From Deltaproteobacteria bacterium (GTDB lineage Bacteria; Desulfobacterota; Binatia; UBA12015): a stretch of DNA of 32,892 nt. Both the position numbers and the translations under genes were made by a program. How positions within the stretch are numbered: the stretch's first letter is position 1; each line of letters starts with the position of its first letter. Of the stretch, positions 6,860 through 15,614 are shown piece by piece. The notes beneath the pieces are model-generated. The model saw only the letters and a program-made list of their open reading frames with translations. It was not told where the DNA came from and made no database searches. The stretch lies in assembly GCA_029262355.1 (NCBI GenBank), contig JAJCZO010000223.1, forward strand, positions 1 through 32,892. The letters are read 5' to 3'.

Positions 6860-9292
6860 TCAGCCGGGAATTGCCGAGATCTGACTGGGCTCCCCACCGC
6901 CCATGATCTCGTACGCGCTCTTGTCGCGTTCCTGCCAGAGCTTCGCAGCGCTCGGCAGCGCACCTGGCTCCACCGTGCGCCACACGACACGCGGCGTGAT
7001 GAAGACGAGCAGCTCCTGACGACGATCCTGGTTCGATCGGTTCTTGAAGAGCCATCCCAAGATGGGGATGTCCTTCAACCAAGGCACACCGCTCTCGGCC
7101 TGGGTCGACTGCTGCCGATAGACGCCACCGATGACGACGGTCTCGCCGTCGCGCACCAAGACCTGTGAGGTCGCCTGCCGACTGATCTCGTTCGGGATAT
7201 CGTCGGTCTTCGCGGTGCTCGGCACAGAGGACTTCACAAACATCTGCAACAATATGTAGCCATCGTTCGAAACCTGCGGGGTGACCCGCAGGATGATGCC
7301 GGTATCGATGGCCTGGGTAGCGCTCGTGTTCCCGCCGGCCGCGCCGCCCGCACCCGTGTTGATCACGGTTCCGGTCGACGGGAGCCGCACGCGCAGGATT
7401 TCGAGGCTCTGGATCTGGGCCTCTGCGTTGTTCAGCGTGATGACCTTCGGACGCGAGATCACCTTGCCCTTGCCTGCCTGTTCGATCGCAGTGACCTGCG
7501 CGTCGAGCTGTGAGCTCCCGTCCAGCGAGCCAAGCACGAGGCCGAGCGTACTCCCGGCCCCCGCCGCGACTCCCGCCGCGGGGAAATCGACCAGAATCGG
7601 CGCGCCGGCGGTTTCTCCGTCCTCGCCGTCGATCGTGTCTCGGGGCCCGCCGCCGCCGACCGCGATGCGGCCGGGGAAATTCTTGCCCGTCGGGTTGCCC
7701 GTCTCGGGGCTCGCGATGTAGCTCGCGCCCCAACGAACGCCGAGATCACGCCCAATGTCGGTATCGGCCTCGAAGATGAGTCCTTGGATCGCGACCTGCG
7801 GCGTCTGCACGTCGAGTCGACGCACGAGCTCACGCGAGTTTGCGATTCCATCGGAGATGTCCCGCACGATTAAAGTATTCGTCGCGTCGTTCGTCATGAC
7901 CGTGCCACGGCCCGAGAGCAGGCCGCGGCGCTGACCAGCCGTCTCACCGGCAATGTCGCCCGCGGTCATCGCTCCGGCGGCCGAGGTGGTCGACTTGCCT
8001 CGAAGCAGTTGTGCGAGGTCGCGAGCCTTCACATAGTTGACCCTCAGGTAAGCGGTCTGAAGCGGCTCGAGCCGTCGCCCAGCCACCTGTGCCGCGAGCC
8101 GATTCTTTCGCCCCTCCTCCAGGCGCTTCGCCGTGGAGATCGTAATGACGTCGTCGTACTCGACGAGCTCGAGACCGGTCGACTTCAAGAGAATCTCGAG
8201 CGCTTGATCCCAGGGAACGTCGTACAAGACGATCGTGACCCGGCCCGTGACATCGTCGGTGGCCACGATGTTGCGGTGCGCCACGTCCGCGATGATACGC
8301 AGAACATTCAGGATGTCGGCGTCTTTGAACTCGAGGGAAATCCGCCGGCCCGAGTAGGTCTTACGTCGGGGGGCCGCAGACCCATCGCTATCGAAGATCT
8401 CGTCGCCTGCCCGCGACGCCGCACCGATGTAGCTCGCGGGCGGGGGCGGCGGAATCCGAGTCGTCGCCTGGTCTCCCGGAGGGCCCGCCGGGCCCGGGCC
8501 GGGAAGCGGTGGCAGAGGCGCCGCCGCGTAGGGCTCGCCGATGTCCTCTAGACCCGCGACGGGCGCCGGCATCGGCATCGGCTCCGGCAGTGGCGGCGCC
8601 GGCAGTGTGGCACCCGACGCGCGAGCAAGCGTGGTCGCCGCGTGGGCATGCGCGCCGGCGGGCACGTCCATGGACTCCCAGAGATCGACGGGCGGCGCAC
8701 CACCCGGACTACCGCCCAGTGACACGACGACCGCGCTCTCCTCGACCGACACCGAACACGCGCCGGCCATCGCTGCCGACTCGTCGACGACGAGCCTCAG
8801 ACGATCCGGGTAGTGCCCGACGCGCACCCTCGGCGCGAGAGCATCCCCGGTCTCGACAGATCGCGGACCAAAGTCGTCGGAGGTCGGCGCGTGAACGTCG
8901 ACCATGCAACGTGGAGGATCCGACAATTCGCTGAACTTCCAATCCTCAGGCGATCGGGAGAGCTGGACGACGATGCGTGTGCCAGCCGGGCCACCCGCAC
9001 GAGAGATCTCCAGGACACGAAGCTCGTGCTCTTCGACAAACCCCGGCACCGGCGCGAGCATACCGTTGATCTCATCCGACGCCGCCCGCGCGTCCTCGTG
9101 TGTGCCGGGCGCGAGCGGACCGAGATCGTCCTGCGTGCCGTACTCGAGCGTAGCCACGGAATCGTCCGCCTCAACGACACCGTCTCCACTGATCCGTGTC
9201 TTGTACTCGCGACCCACGATCTCAGGTTGCGACTGCTTCGCCGCACACCCGAAACCAAGGACAACCACCAACGACAGAGCAACTGCCCTCAT
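6860..9292 (-). CDS. pilQ: type IV pilus secretin PilQ, apparently lipidated
   Basis: PilQ forms the outer-membrane ring through which the type IV pilus passes. The start is the ATG at 9292, because it overlaps the pilP stop as ATGA and begins a signal sequence; an in-frame extension to 9373 would bury that signal inside pilP. The 810-residue product has lipobox LGFGC with Cys16, then an AMIN-like region (about 88-193), a Pro-rich linker (about 222-287), an STN/N0 domain (about 318-378, SLEFKDADILNVLRIIADV), a secretin N1-type domain (about 413-497), and the C-terminal secretin domain. The secretin signature VPWLKDIPILGWLFKN is near the end. The family is certain. Lipidation is inferred from the lipobox and would be unusual for PilQ, where a separate pilotin normally guides assembly. 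Confidence 0.95.
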   Translation of the reverse strand: MRAVALSLVVVLGFGCAAKQSQPEIVGREYKTRISGDGVVEADDSVATLEYGTQDDLGPLAPGTHEDARAASDEINGMLAPVPGFVEEHELRVLEISRAGGPAGTRIVVQLSRSPEDWKFSELSDPPRCMVDVHAPTSDDFGPRSVETGDALAPRVRVGHYPDRLRLVVDESAAMAGACSVSVEESAVVVSLGGSPGGAPPVDLWESMDVPAGAHAHAATTLARASGATLPAPPLPEPMPMPAPVAGLEDIGEPYAAAPLPPLPGPGPAGPPGDQATTRIPPPPPASYIGAASRAGDEIFDSDGSAAPRRKTYSGRRISLEFKDADILNVLRIIADVAHRNIVATDDVTGRVTIVLYDVPWDQALEILLKSTGLELVEYDDVITISTAKRLEEGRKNRLAAQVAGRRLEPLQTAYLRVNYVKARDLAQLLRGKSTTSAAGAMTAGDIAGETAGQRRGLLSGRGTVMTNDATNTLIVRDISDGIANSRELVRRLDVQTPQVAIQGLIFEADTDIGRDLGVRWGASYIASPETGNPTGKNFPGRIAVGGGGPRDTIDGEDGETAGAPILVDFPAAGVAAGAGSTLGLVLGSLDGSSQLDAQVTAIEQAGKGKVISRPKVITLNNAEAQIQSLEILRVRLPSTGTVINTGAGGAAGGNTSATQAIDTGIILRVTPQVSNDGYILLQMFVKSSVPSTAKTDDIPNEISRQATSQVLVRDGETVVIGGVYRQQSTQAESGVPWLKDIPILGWLFKNRSNQDRRQELLVFITPRVVWRTVEPGALPSAAKLWQERDKSAYEIMGGGEPSQISAIPG

Positions 9293-9753
9293 CGAATCGG
9301 CCCATCCTCGTCGGCCGGGAGCTCCAGCACATGCTCCGTGCGATGCTCCTGACCAATTACGTCCGTATGCCATTCCTCCACCACAACCTCTCGCGGTCGG
9401 ATCTCCGTTACGACCCCACCGTTCGGCCCCACCGGCGTTCCGGGCGTCAAGATAAACCCAAGCCCTGCACTATCTTCGACCATTGCTCGGGGCGGCGTGA
9501 GCTGATGCACGACACCAACGAGACGAAGCTGACCGAGCTCGTAGCGTTCGAGCGGCGTGAGAGGCTCTCTCGTCGCACGATTCGGTTCGCGGATGAGTGA
9601 GAGCGGGCGAAACGGGTCGCGCTTGCCCGAAGGGTCGTACTCGTACCCATCCCCCAGCGGACGCCCTGTCGTTTGCGCACGCACCGCGGGCGAGGCCGTC
9701 GTACTAGCCACTGTAACTGCCAGAGCGAGCAACCACGCAGCGGATCTCCTCAC
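9289..9753 (-). CDS. pilP: type IV pilus alignment protein PilP
   Basis: PilP links the inner-membrane PilN-PilO dimer to the periplasmic N0 domain of PilQ. The 154-residue protein has the family's unstructured N-terminal stretch ending in GKRDPFRPL (48-56), then PLTPLERYELGQLRLVGVV and a beta-sandwich core with GTPVGPNGGVVTEI. It starts with GTG at 9753, overlapping the pilO stop as GTGA, and ends overlapping pilQ as ATGA. Residues 1-26 look like an ordinary Sec signal with an AVRA-Q cleavage site. There is no cysteine anywhere in the protein, so it cannot carry the lipid anchor usual for PilP. The short length and position between pilO and pilQ make the call firm. Confidence 0.92.
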   Translation of the reverse strand: MRRSAAWLLALAVTVASTTASPAVRAQTTGRPLGDGYEYDPSGKRDPFRPLSLIREPNRATREPLTPLERYELGQLRLVGVVHQLTPPRAMVEDSAGLGFILTPGTPVGPNGGVVTEIRPREVVVEEWHTDVIGQEHRTEHVLELPADEDGPIR

Positions 9754-10370
9754 CTTTTCTCCCCCTTGATCTTCTTCTGTTCGATGAGGCGCTCTCGCTC
9801 GTTGTCGGACAGGAATCGGAAGGTGGTGACGGTGGAGTTCGCCTCGAGCAACAGGTCATCGTCGACGACCTTCGGATCCCTTAGGACGATATTCGAGACG
9901 TTCACGATTCGGTCGAGCTTTGCCACTTCGTCGAAGAACGACGCGACCTGATGGTAGGTGCCACGCACCTGCATGTCGACCGGAACCTCAGCGTAGAACT
10001 CCTGGTAGCCTTCGGGCTTCTGACGAAACACCAGAATGTCCAGGCCCGAGTCCCGCCCGAGCGATGAAATGCTGCTCAAGAGCTCTGGAATCTCCTTCTG
10101 ATCCGGCAGGCGCGTGATCGCGGTCTCGAGTTGCCGATCGAGGTCGGCCACTTCCTGCTCGCGATCGGCCAACCGCGCGGTCTCGAGCGTCTTACGATCG
10201 CGCTCCTCGAGCATCTCCGAGATGCGCGTACGCAGTTCACTCGTACGCGTGGTCCGCGGTCCGAAGATGAACACGTAGTAGGCGAGAAGAATCAGCACGG
10301 GCACCACGATCACGATCACGAGCTTGCGACTCGGCTCGAGGTTGTCGAAGAACTCGCCGATCTGGCTCAT
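9750..10370 (-). CDS. pilO: type IV pilus inner-membrane platform protein PilO
   Basis: PilO dimerises with PilN in the inner membrane and with it forms the alignment subcomplex of the pilus machine. The 206-residue protein has a short cytoplasmic tail, one membrane helix (about 17-37, KLVIVIVVPVLILLAYYVF), a long coiled-coil region (about 42-90), and a ferredoxin-like periplasmic domain. That domain carries the typical YQEFYAEVPVDMQVRGTYH stretch. The ATG at 10370 shares one base with the pilN stop (TGATG); a GTG at 10373 is the alternative. The gene ends with a GTGA overlap into pilP, so stoichiometric translation with its partners is likely. Confidence 0.93.
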   Translation of the reverse strand: MSQIGEFFDNLEPSRKLVIVIVVPVLILLAYYVFIFGPRTTRTSELRTRISEMLEERDRKTLETARLADREQEVADLDRQLETAITRLPDQKEIPELLSSISSLGRDSGLDILVFRQKPEGYQEFYAEVPVDMQVRGTYHQVASFFDEVAKLDRIVNVSNIVLRDPKVVDDDLLLEANSTVTTFRFLSDNERERLIEQKKIKGEKR

Positions 10371-11014
10371 CACGACGGCATCTCCCCACCATCCGCCGAT
10401 GCGCCCGCCGCTGCGGCCTTCTCCGCCGCCTCGTCGTCGTCCTTGGGCCGCTCCTCCACCTTGGGATGCCGGCCCGCGTAGATGACACTCGAACGGATCG
10501 CGAACTCTTTGAGCTTCGCCTGCCCGTCCTCCACCTGCTTCGTCTCGACGAGCTCGACATTCGAGAAGTACGGCGAGTTTTCCAGGTTGCGCATGAAGAG
10601 CGCCACCGTCTGGTTGTCTAGCCCACGGCCCGAGAGAACCGCTGCGCCGCCCGCTTCACGCATCTCGGTGAGCCAGAGTTTCGCGGGCGTCGCATCGCCG
10701 AGATCTGCCAGAACTCGGACCGGACCACGCGTCTGTCGCTCGAGGACTTCGATCGTCTTGAGCTTCGAAAGCAACTGTTCCTGCCTGCGCTCGAGCAGAA
10801 CCGTCGCTTGATACTTCTTGGTCAGTTCCGCGAGCTGGGTCTGGTAGAGATCGGCCTCGCGCTGCACCCCACCCGCATCGCGCCGGCTGAAGAACTCGCC
10901 CAATGCGATCAGGGCGACCAGCCCCGCGACCACGAGCAGTCCGACCTGCTGGCCGCGCTGTCGCGCGGCCTGCCGCCGGGCTTCATCCTGCGGGACCAGG
11001 TTGATGCGAATCAT
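10370..11014 (-). CDS. pilN: type IV pilus inner-membrane protein PilN
   Basis: PilN carries on its N-terminus the short peptide that docks into PilM on the cytoplasmic side, and it pairs with PilO in the periplasm. Here the docking motif is MIRINLVPQ (1-9), close to the family INLLP pattern. It is followed by a basic stretch, one membrane helix (about 24-44), a coiled coil (about 48-95) and a periplasmic ferredoxin-like domain, in 214 residues in all. The C-terminus is rich in charged and Ala residues after about 185. The ATG at 11014 overlaps the pilM stop as ATGA. The call is firm from motif, topology and order. Confidence 0.93.
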   Translation of the reverse strand: MIRINLVPQDEARRQAARQRGQQVGLLVVAGLVALIALGEFFSRRDAGGVQREADLYQTQLAELTKKYQATVLLERRQEQLLSKLKTIEVLERQTRGPVRVLADLGDATPAKLWLTEMREAGGAAVLSGRGLDNQTVALFMRNLENSPYFSNVELVETKQVEDGQAKLKEFAIRSSVIYAGRHPKVEERPKDDDEAAEKAAAAGASADGGEMPS

Positions 11015-12123
11015 GCGTCACCCGGACGGCGCGTGCCGAGACCAACCGCCACGCCAAGCGAAGGGGCCATCTCCTCGAGGGCGACCGCATCCAATGAACG
11101 ACTGATCTGAACCCGACCGAAAGGATTGGCCATCTCGACCGGCGCTTCGAGACGAGTCGAGAGGCTCTCGAGCAGGCCAGGCACGCGGGCGCCACCGCCT
11201 GTGACCAAAACCGCATGGAGCGGCTCGTCGCTCGCCGTGCGCCAGAGGAAGCGGAGCGACTGATTGATCGCATCGGCCAACTCCGCCACGCCGCGCTCCA
11301 AGACCAGCCGGACCTTTGCATCCATCTCGGTGCCCAGCGACGCGCCAGACTGCGCCTGCTCGGCATCGTCGTACGAGAGCCCGAGGCTCGAGACCAGCGT
11401 GTCGGTGATCTCACCTCCGCCGGCTTGCACATCACCGGTCGTCGTGGAAACTCCACCCTTCACGATGTTGATCGAGGAGTAACGCGAACCAACGTTGATG
11501 AGCGCGACGACGTCGTCTGCCCCGCAATCGTAGTTCAGCTCGTACATGTTCTCGAGCGCGAAGTAGTCGACATCGACGATCGCGGGCTCGAGTCCGGCAT
11601 CCGCGATCGCCATGGTGAAGCCGGACAGGATATCCTTGCGCACCGCGACGAGCAGCACCTCGGCTTCGGTCTCTTCGTGACTCAAGACCTGATAGTCGAG
11701 GCTGACGTTCTCGATGTTCTCGGGGATGAAGTTCGCGGCCTCGATCATGAGCAGCGTCTCGAGATCTTCGTCCGGCCGCAGCGCGAGTCGTGCCTTCTTG
11801 ATGATGACCGAGGGCCCGGGCACCGCCGTGACGACTTGGCGCGCAGTGACACCGAGGCCATCGACCAGTCGCCGAATCACCTCAGAGACGGCGACGACGT
11901 CCTGCACCGTGTTGTTCTGCAGAGCCCCTTCGGGCACCGGCGCCATTCCGGCGCGAACGATCTCCGGACTGCCGCCCGGACCACGCACCTCCAGCAGCTT
12001 CACTGAGCTCGAACCAACGTCAAGCGCAATATAACTCCCGGTGCCGCGTCCGGTCAGCTTCGACCAGGTTGCACCGAGGCCGCCAAACCCGCCAGCCTTC
12101 CTACTTCGTCCGCTCCGACCCAC
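11011..12123 (-). CDS. pilM: type IV pilus cytoplasmic ATP-binding protein PilM
   Basis: PilM is an actin/FtsA-like protein that binds ATP and the PilN tail, forming the cytoplasmic ring of the pilus alignment complex. The phosphate-1 motif ALDVGSSSVKLLEV opens the core, and the adenosine motif VLVTGGGARVPGLLESL lies near the C-terminus. NVGSRYSSINIV is the phosphate-2 region. I place the start at GTG 12123 (370 residues, near the usual length), because GAGGTGGGG lies just upstream. An earlier in-frame GTG at 12183 would add 20 residues with no family match and a poor ribosome site. It is the first gene of the pilMNOPQ-aroKB operon and overlaps pilN by four bases. Confidence 0.93.
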   Translation of the reverse strand: MGRSGRSRKAGGFGGLGATWSKLTGRGTGSYIALDVGSSSVKLLEVRGPGGSPEIVRAGMAPVPEGALQNNTVQDVVAVSEVIRRLVDGLGVTARQVVTAVPGPSVIIKKARLALRPDEDLETLLMIEAANFIPENIENVSLDYQVLSHEETEAEVLLVAVRKDILSGFTMAIADAGLEPAIVDVDYFALENMYELNYDCGADDVVALINVGSRYSSINIVKGGVSTTTGDVQAGGGEITDTLVSSLGLSYDDAEQAQSGASLGTEMDAKVRLVLERGVAELADAINQSLRFLWRTASDEPLHAVLVTGGGARVPGLLESLSTRLEAPVEMANPFGRVQISRSLDAVALEEMAPSLGVAVGLGTRRPGDA

Positions 12124-12263
12124 CGCACCCCACCTCAAACCGCCCACAGCCAGAAAAGCCCAGTCCCCTGGCGGCGCTTCCACTGATTGCCGCCCATCCC
12201 ACTCTGGCGACCGAGAGATAAGATGGCCCCCGCGCAGGGTGGAGTCAATCGACCCCCCTGCAT

Positions 12264-12326
12264 GAAATCGCTAAAGGTTCGAGCGATCGTTTCAACATCA
12301 AGGTATAGAAATCGCTGCGAAATTTC
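12264..12326. promoter_or_regulatory. divergent intergenic region with repeated GAAATCGCT elements
   Basis: The 329 bases between the pilM start (12123) and priA (12453) must hold the divergent promoters. They include an unusually A/T-rich stretch. GAAATCGCT occurs twice (12264-12272 and 12308-12316), with an inverted AGCGAT at 12282-12287 between them. The palindrome GAAATTTC follows at about 12319-12326. TATAGA at 12304-12309 resembles a -10 element, but no good -35 is spaced correctly, so no promoter is assigned. Protein-binding is inference. Confidence 0.35.
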
Positions 12327-12452
12327 AGCTGCTGCATTGCGTCACACAGCAAGCAGGTCAGCGGCTGATGCCGGGCGAGACACGCGGCGACGAGCGTTCG
12401 GGCGAGAGCCCTCGACGGCGAGCCAGTCCGAAGAGTATGAGCGGCCTTGCCG

Positions 12453-14954
12453 ATGCCAACTGCAGATCGCCTCGTGGAAGTCGCTCTCGTGGGCGCCAGT
12501 GGGGCCCCGGGAACCTTCACCTACGGAGTCCCGGGGCCGCTCTCGGGCCAGGTCGTCGCAGGCAGTGCTGTCGAAGTGCCCCTGGGCCGGCGGCGCGTGA
12601 CCGGTTTGGTCGTCGCGGAAAACGACGGCCCAGCACCAAAGGGCCTCAAGAACATCGGCGCGATCCTCCCCGGCGCCCCCCTGCCGCCGGACCTGGTCGC
12701 ACTGACCGCGTGGGCGGCCCGCTACTACCAGGTCGCGCACGCACAGCTGCTGCGCGCGGTACTTCCGCCATCGGTCCGTCGCAGGACCCGGCGCCAGGTC
12801 GTTCCCACCGGCCGCGAAGCGTCTGGGGACGACGGCCCGCGCAATCCTGCCCTGCTCCCCGAGGCTCTGACCAACGCAGAGCCTGCCCGTCTGGCCGAAC
12901 GAATCCTCGCACGACTGCCAAGCGCCGGACTCGATCTCGGGCGACTCCGTCGCGACTTCGGTGACGGCACCGACGCGGCCGTACGGCGGCTCGCGGCTCG
13001 AAACCTCGTCGCGATCGAAGATGTCCTGATCGAACGGCGCGAAGAGGTGCGCGCGCTGGTCGCGGGAGAACCGAACACCAAGCTCTCCCGCGCCCCTCGG
13101 CAGGCCGCGATCCACGACTTCGTGTCGGCCCGACGGCCGCATCCGGTCTCGCGCGCCGAGATCGAGCTTCGCTTTCCCGGCTCGGGCGACGCGGTCAGAC
13201 GACTCCTCGCACGCAATCTTCTCCGAGCCCCTTCAGCCGACGAATGGAAGGCCCAGAAACCGGCGGAGCTGTCGGCGATCGACCTGAACGCAGAGCAGAC
13301 GGCGGCCTTGGAGGGGATCACCTCGGCCACGGGAGGATTCAGCACGAAGCTGCTCTTCGGGGTTACGGCGAGCGGGAAGACAGAAGTCTATCTGCGCGCG
13401 GCCGCCGCGGTGCGTGCCACGAACAAGAGCGTTCTTCTCCTCGTGCCAGAGATCGGCCTCACGCCTCAGCTCATCGCGCAGGCGAGCCGTCGCTTCCCAG
13501 GTGAGGTCGCTGTTCTCCACAGTGCCCTGGGCGACACCGACCGCGCGCGAACGTGGCACGAGATCGCGGACGGACGGGCACCCGTCGTGATAGGAGCTCG
13601 GTCCGCCGTCTTCTCGCCCTTGCCAAACCTCGGGCTGATCGTCGTCGACGAAGAGCACGACGCTGCCTACAAGCAGGAAGAGTCACCACGCTACCACGGG
13701 CGTGACGTCGCCGTGATGCGCGGCAAGCTCGCAAACGTGCCGGTCGTACTCGCATCAGCGACCCCATCGCTCGAGAGCTACCAAGCGGCACTGAGCGGGC
13801 GGTACGATCTCCTCGCAATGCCGACCCGGGCAACGGAGTCGCCGCTTCCAACGGTGGAGCTGATCGACTTGCGTGACCCGAGCATCCGCTTCGCATCCAA
13901 CCAGCCACGGAAGACGGACGCCGAAGGAGCGGCGAAACCACCGCCACCACCACTGCTCTCCCCTCCACTCGAGGAAGCGCTCGTCGAGAACTACCGCGCG
14001 GGCGAGCAAAGCCTCGTGTTCCTCAACCGGCGCGGGTTCGCCCGCTACATCCAGTGCGACGACTGCGGTCGCGTCGAGGATTGCCCACACTGCAGCGTCA
14101 GCCTCACGTTTCACCGGGGGCGTGGCGTCGCCACATGCCACCACTGCGGGTTCACACGGCCACCGAGCACGAAGTGTCCCGACTGCGGTGCGCCGCTCGT
14201 CGGCCGAAGCTTTGGCACCGAGCAAGTCGAGAGCGCGATCGCCGAGCTCCTGCCATCGGCCCGGGTGGCACGCCTAGACCGCGACACCGGGAGCTCGCCC
14301 GGGTTCGTGCAAGACACCCTCACCGCGTGGCGCGACGCCGAGCTCGACGTGCTCGTCGGCACGCAGATGATCGCAAAGGGTCACGACGCGCCGGGAGTCA
14401 CCCTGATCGGCGTGATTCTCGCCGACGCTTCGCTGCACTTCCCCGACTTCCGCGCGAGCGAGCGTACCTTTCAGCTGCTCGCGCAGGTGGCGGGGAGAGC
14501 GGGCCGCGGCACGAAGCCCGGCCGCGTACTCATCCAGACGCGTGACCCCGAGCACCCGAGCCTCGTGACCGCCAGACGTCACGACTTCGAGACATTCGCG
14601 GACGCCGAGCTGCGATCGCGCGCCGAGCTCGACTACCCGCCGTTCGGACGCCTCGCTCGCATCGTGTTCGAAGGGGACGCGAGCATCGCCCAGCGGCACG
14701 CCGAGCAGCTCGCGGAGCGACTCCGAGCGACGATCCGATCCACTGACTCCATGCCACCCGGCGCGGTCCAGGTGCTGGGCCCTGCGCCGGCTCCCATCGA
14801 GCGCCTACGCGGACGCTACCGCATCCAGCTGTTACTGAAGGCAGCGGAAAGCACCCACCTGGCGCAGGTGCTCCGCGCCGCCCAGACCAACCCCGGAGCG
14901 CACAAGAGCTCGACCCGCATGATCATCGACGTCGATCCGATCAGCATGATGTGA
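12453..14954 (+). CDS. priA: primosomal replication restart helicase PriA
   Basis: PriA recognises stalled forks and D-loops, unwinds DNA 3' to 5', and reloads the replicative helicase. The 833-residue protein has an N-terminal 3'-DNA-end-binding domain (from about residue 7, VEVALVGASGAPGTFTYGV) and a winged-helix region. The helicase Walker A is GVTASGKT (303-310) and the DEEH box is 399-402. A zinc-binding insert at about 535-578 carries eight cysteines in four CxxC pairs. The later helicase motifs GTQMIAKGHD and QVAGRAGRG follow. The ATG at 12453 is chosen; a TTG two codons earlier is possible. The insert at about 470-500, with a run of prolines, is a linker between helicase motifs. All catalytic motifs are intact, so it should be functional. 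Confidence 0.96.
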   Translation: MPTADRLVEVALVGASGAPGTFTYGVPGPLSGQVVAGSAVEVPLGRRRVTGLVVAENDGPAPKGLKNIGAILPGAPLPPDLVALTAWAARYYQVAHAQLLRAVLPPSVRRRTRRQVVPTGREASGDDGPRNPALLPEALTNAEPARLAERILARLPSAGLDLGRLRRDFGDGTDAAVRRLAARNLVAIEDVLIERREEVRALVAGEPNTKLSRAPRQAAIHDFVSARRPHPVSRAEIELRFPGSGDAVRRLLARNLLRAPSADEWKAQKPAELSAIDLNAEQTAALEGITSATGGFSTKLLFGVTASGKTEVYLRAAAAVRATNKSVLLLVPEIGLTPQLIAQASRRFPGEVAVLHSALGDTDRARTWHEIADGRAPVVIGARSAVFSPLPNLGLIVVDEEHDAAYKQEESPRYHGRDVAVMRGKLANVPVVLASATPSLESYQAALSGRYDLLAMPTRATESPLPTVELIDLRDPSIRFASNQPRKTDAEGAAKPPPPPLLSPPLEEALVENYRAGEQSLVFLNRRGFARYIQCDDCGRVEDCPHCSVSLTFHRGRGVATCHHCGFTRPPSTKCPDCGAPLVGRSFGTEQVESAIAELLPSARVARLDRDTGSSPGFVQDTLTAWRDAELDVLVGTQMIAKGHDAPGVTLIGVILADASLHFPDFRASERTFQLLAQVAGRAGRGTKPGRVLIQTRDPEHPSLVTARRHDFETFADAELRSRAELDYPPFGRLARIVFEGDASIAQRHAEQLAERLRATIRSTDSMPPGAVQVLGPAPAPIERLRGRYRIQLLLKAAESTHLAQVLRAAQTNPGAHKSSTRMIIDVDPISMM

Positions 14955-15059
14955 GCGGGCCCGTTCTCCGTGCGCCGCAACGGCGGGCAACGCGGCCTCG
15001 AGCCAGGCAGGGCGGATGCGGACCTCCTACCATCGTGGTAGGAATCCAACCCAATTCCC

Positions 15060-15614
15060 ATGCCCATCCGAAAGATCATCACCTTCCCAGACCCCTTCCT
15101 GAAGGACGAGGCGGACGACGTCGTAAACATCGACGGGCGCGTGGTTCAGGCCATGGACGACATGGCACAGACGATGTACGCCGCGCCCGGTGTCGGTCTC
15201 GCCGCGCCGCAGATCGGCCTCAACGAGCGCATCGTCGTGGTCGACATCGGCGAGGAAGACGAGAACGGCGAGCGCGGCAAAGAACTCATCCAGATCATCA
15301 ACCCCGAGATCGTCGAAGAAGAGGGCGAGATCGTCTGGGAGGAAGGCTGTCTCTCCGTGATCGACTTCCGGGCAGAAGTCACCCGGGCGAATCACATCTG
15401 GGTGAAGGGCTACGATCGCGATCAGAAGGAAGTCTCGCTCGAGGCCGAGGGGTTTCTGGCCGTCGCCCTCCAACATGAGATCGACCATCTCGACGGCACG
15501 CTCTTCTTGGATCACCTGAGCCGCTTGAAGCGGGACATGTACACTCGCCGGGTGAAAAAGGCTCTCCGCGAGGGGCGTCCGATCGCCCGCGACGAAGACG
15601 ACGAGGACTCTTGA
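15060..15614 (+). CDS. def: peptide deformylase
   Basis: Peptide deformylase removes the N-formyl group from nascent proteins using a bound metal ion. The 184-residue protein shows all three family motifs: GVGLAAPQ (44-51), EEGCLSV (94-100) with metal ligand Cys97, and QHEIDH (138-143) with ligands His139 and His143 and catalytic Glu140. An acidic tail ends the protein. The gene lies 105 bases after priA and overlaps fmt by four bases. The pairing is functionally logical, since Fmt adds the formyl group that Def removes. Confidence 0.96.
   Translation: MPIRKIITFPDPFLKDEADDVVNIDGRVVQAMDDMAQTMYAAPGVGLAAPQIGLNERIVVVDIGEEDENGERGKELIQIINPEIVEEEGEIVWEEGCLSVIDFRAEVTRANHIWVKGYDRDQKEVSLEAEGFLAVALQHEIDHLDGTLFLDHLSRLKRDMYTRRVKKALREGRPIARDEDDEDS

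Noticed and set aside
9293-9373. 27-residue N-terminal extension of PilQ
   Set aside because: It would overlap pilP by 85 bases and put the signal sequence inside the protein; the ATGA overlap at 9289-9292 fits the other pil junctions.
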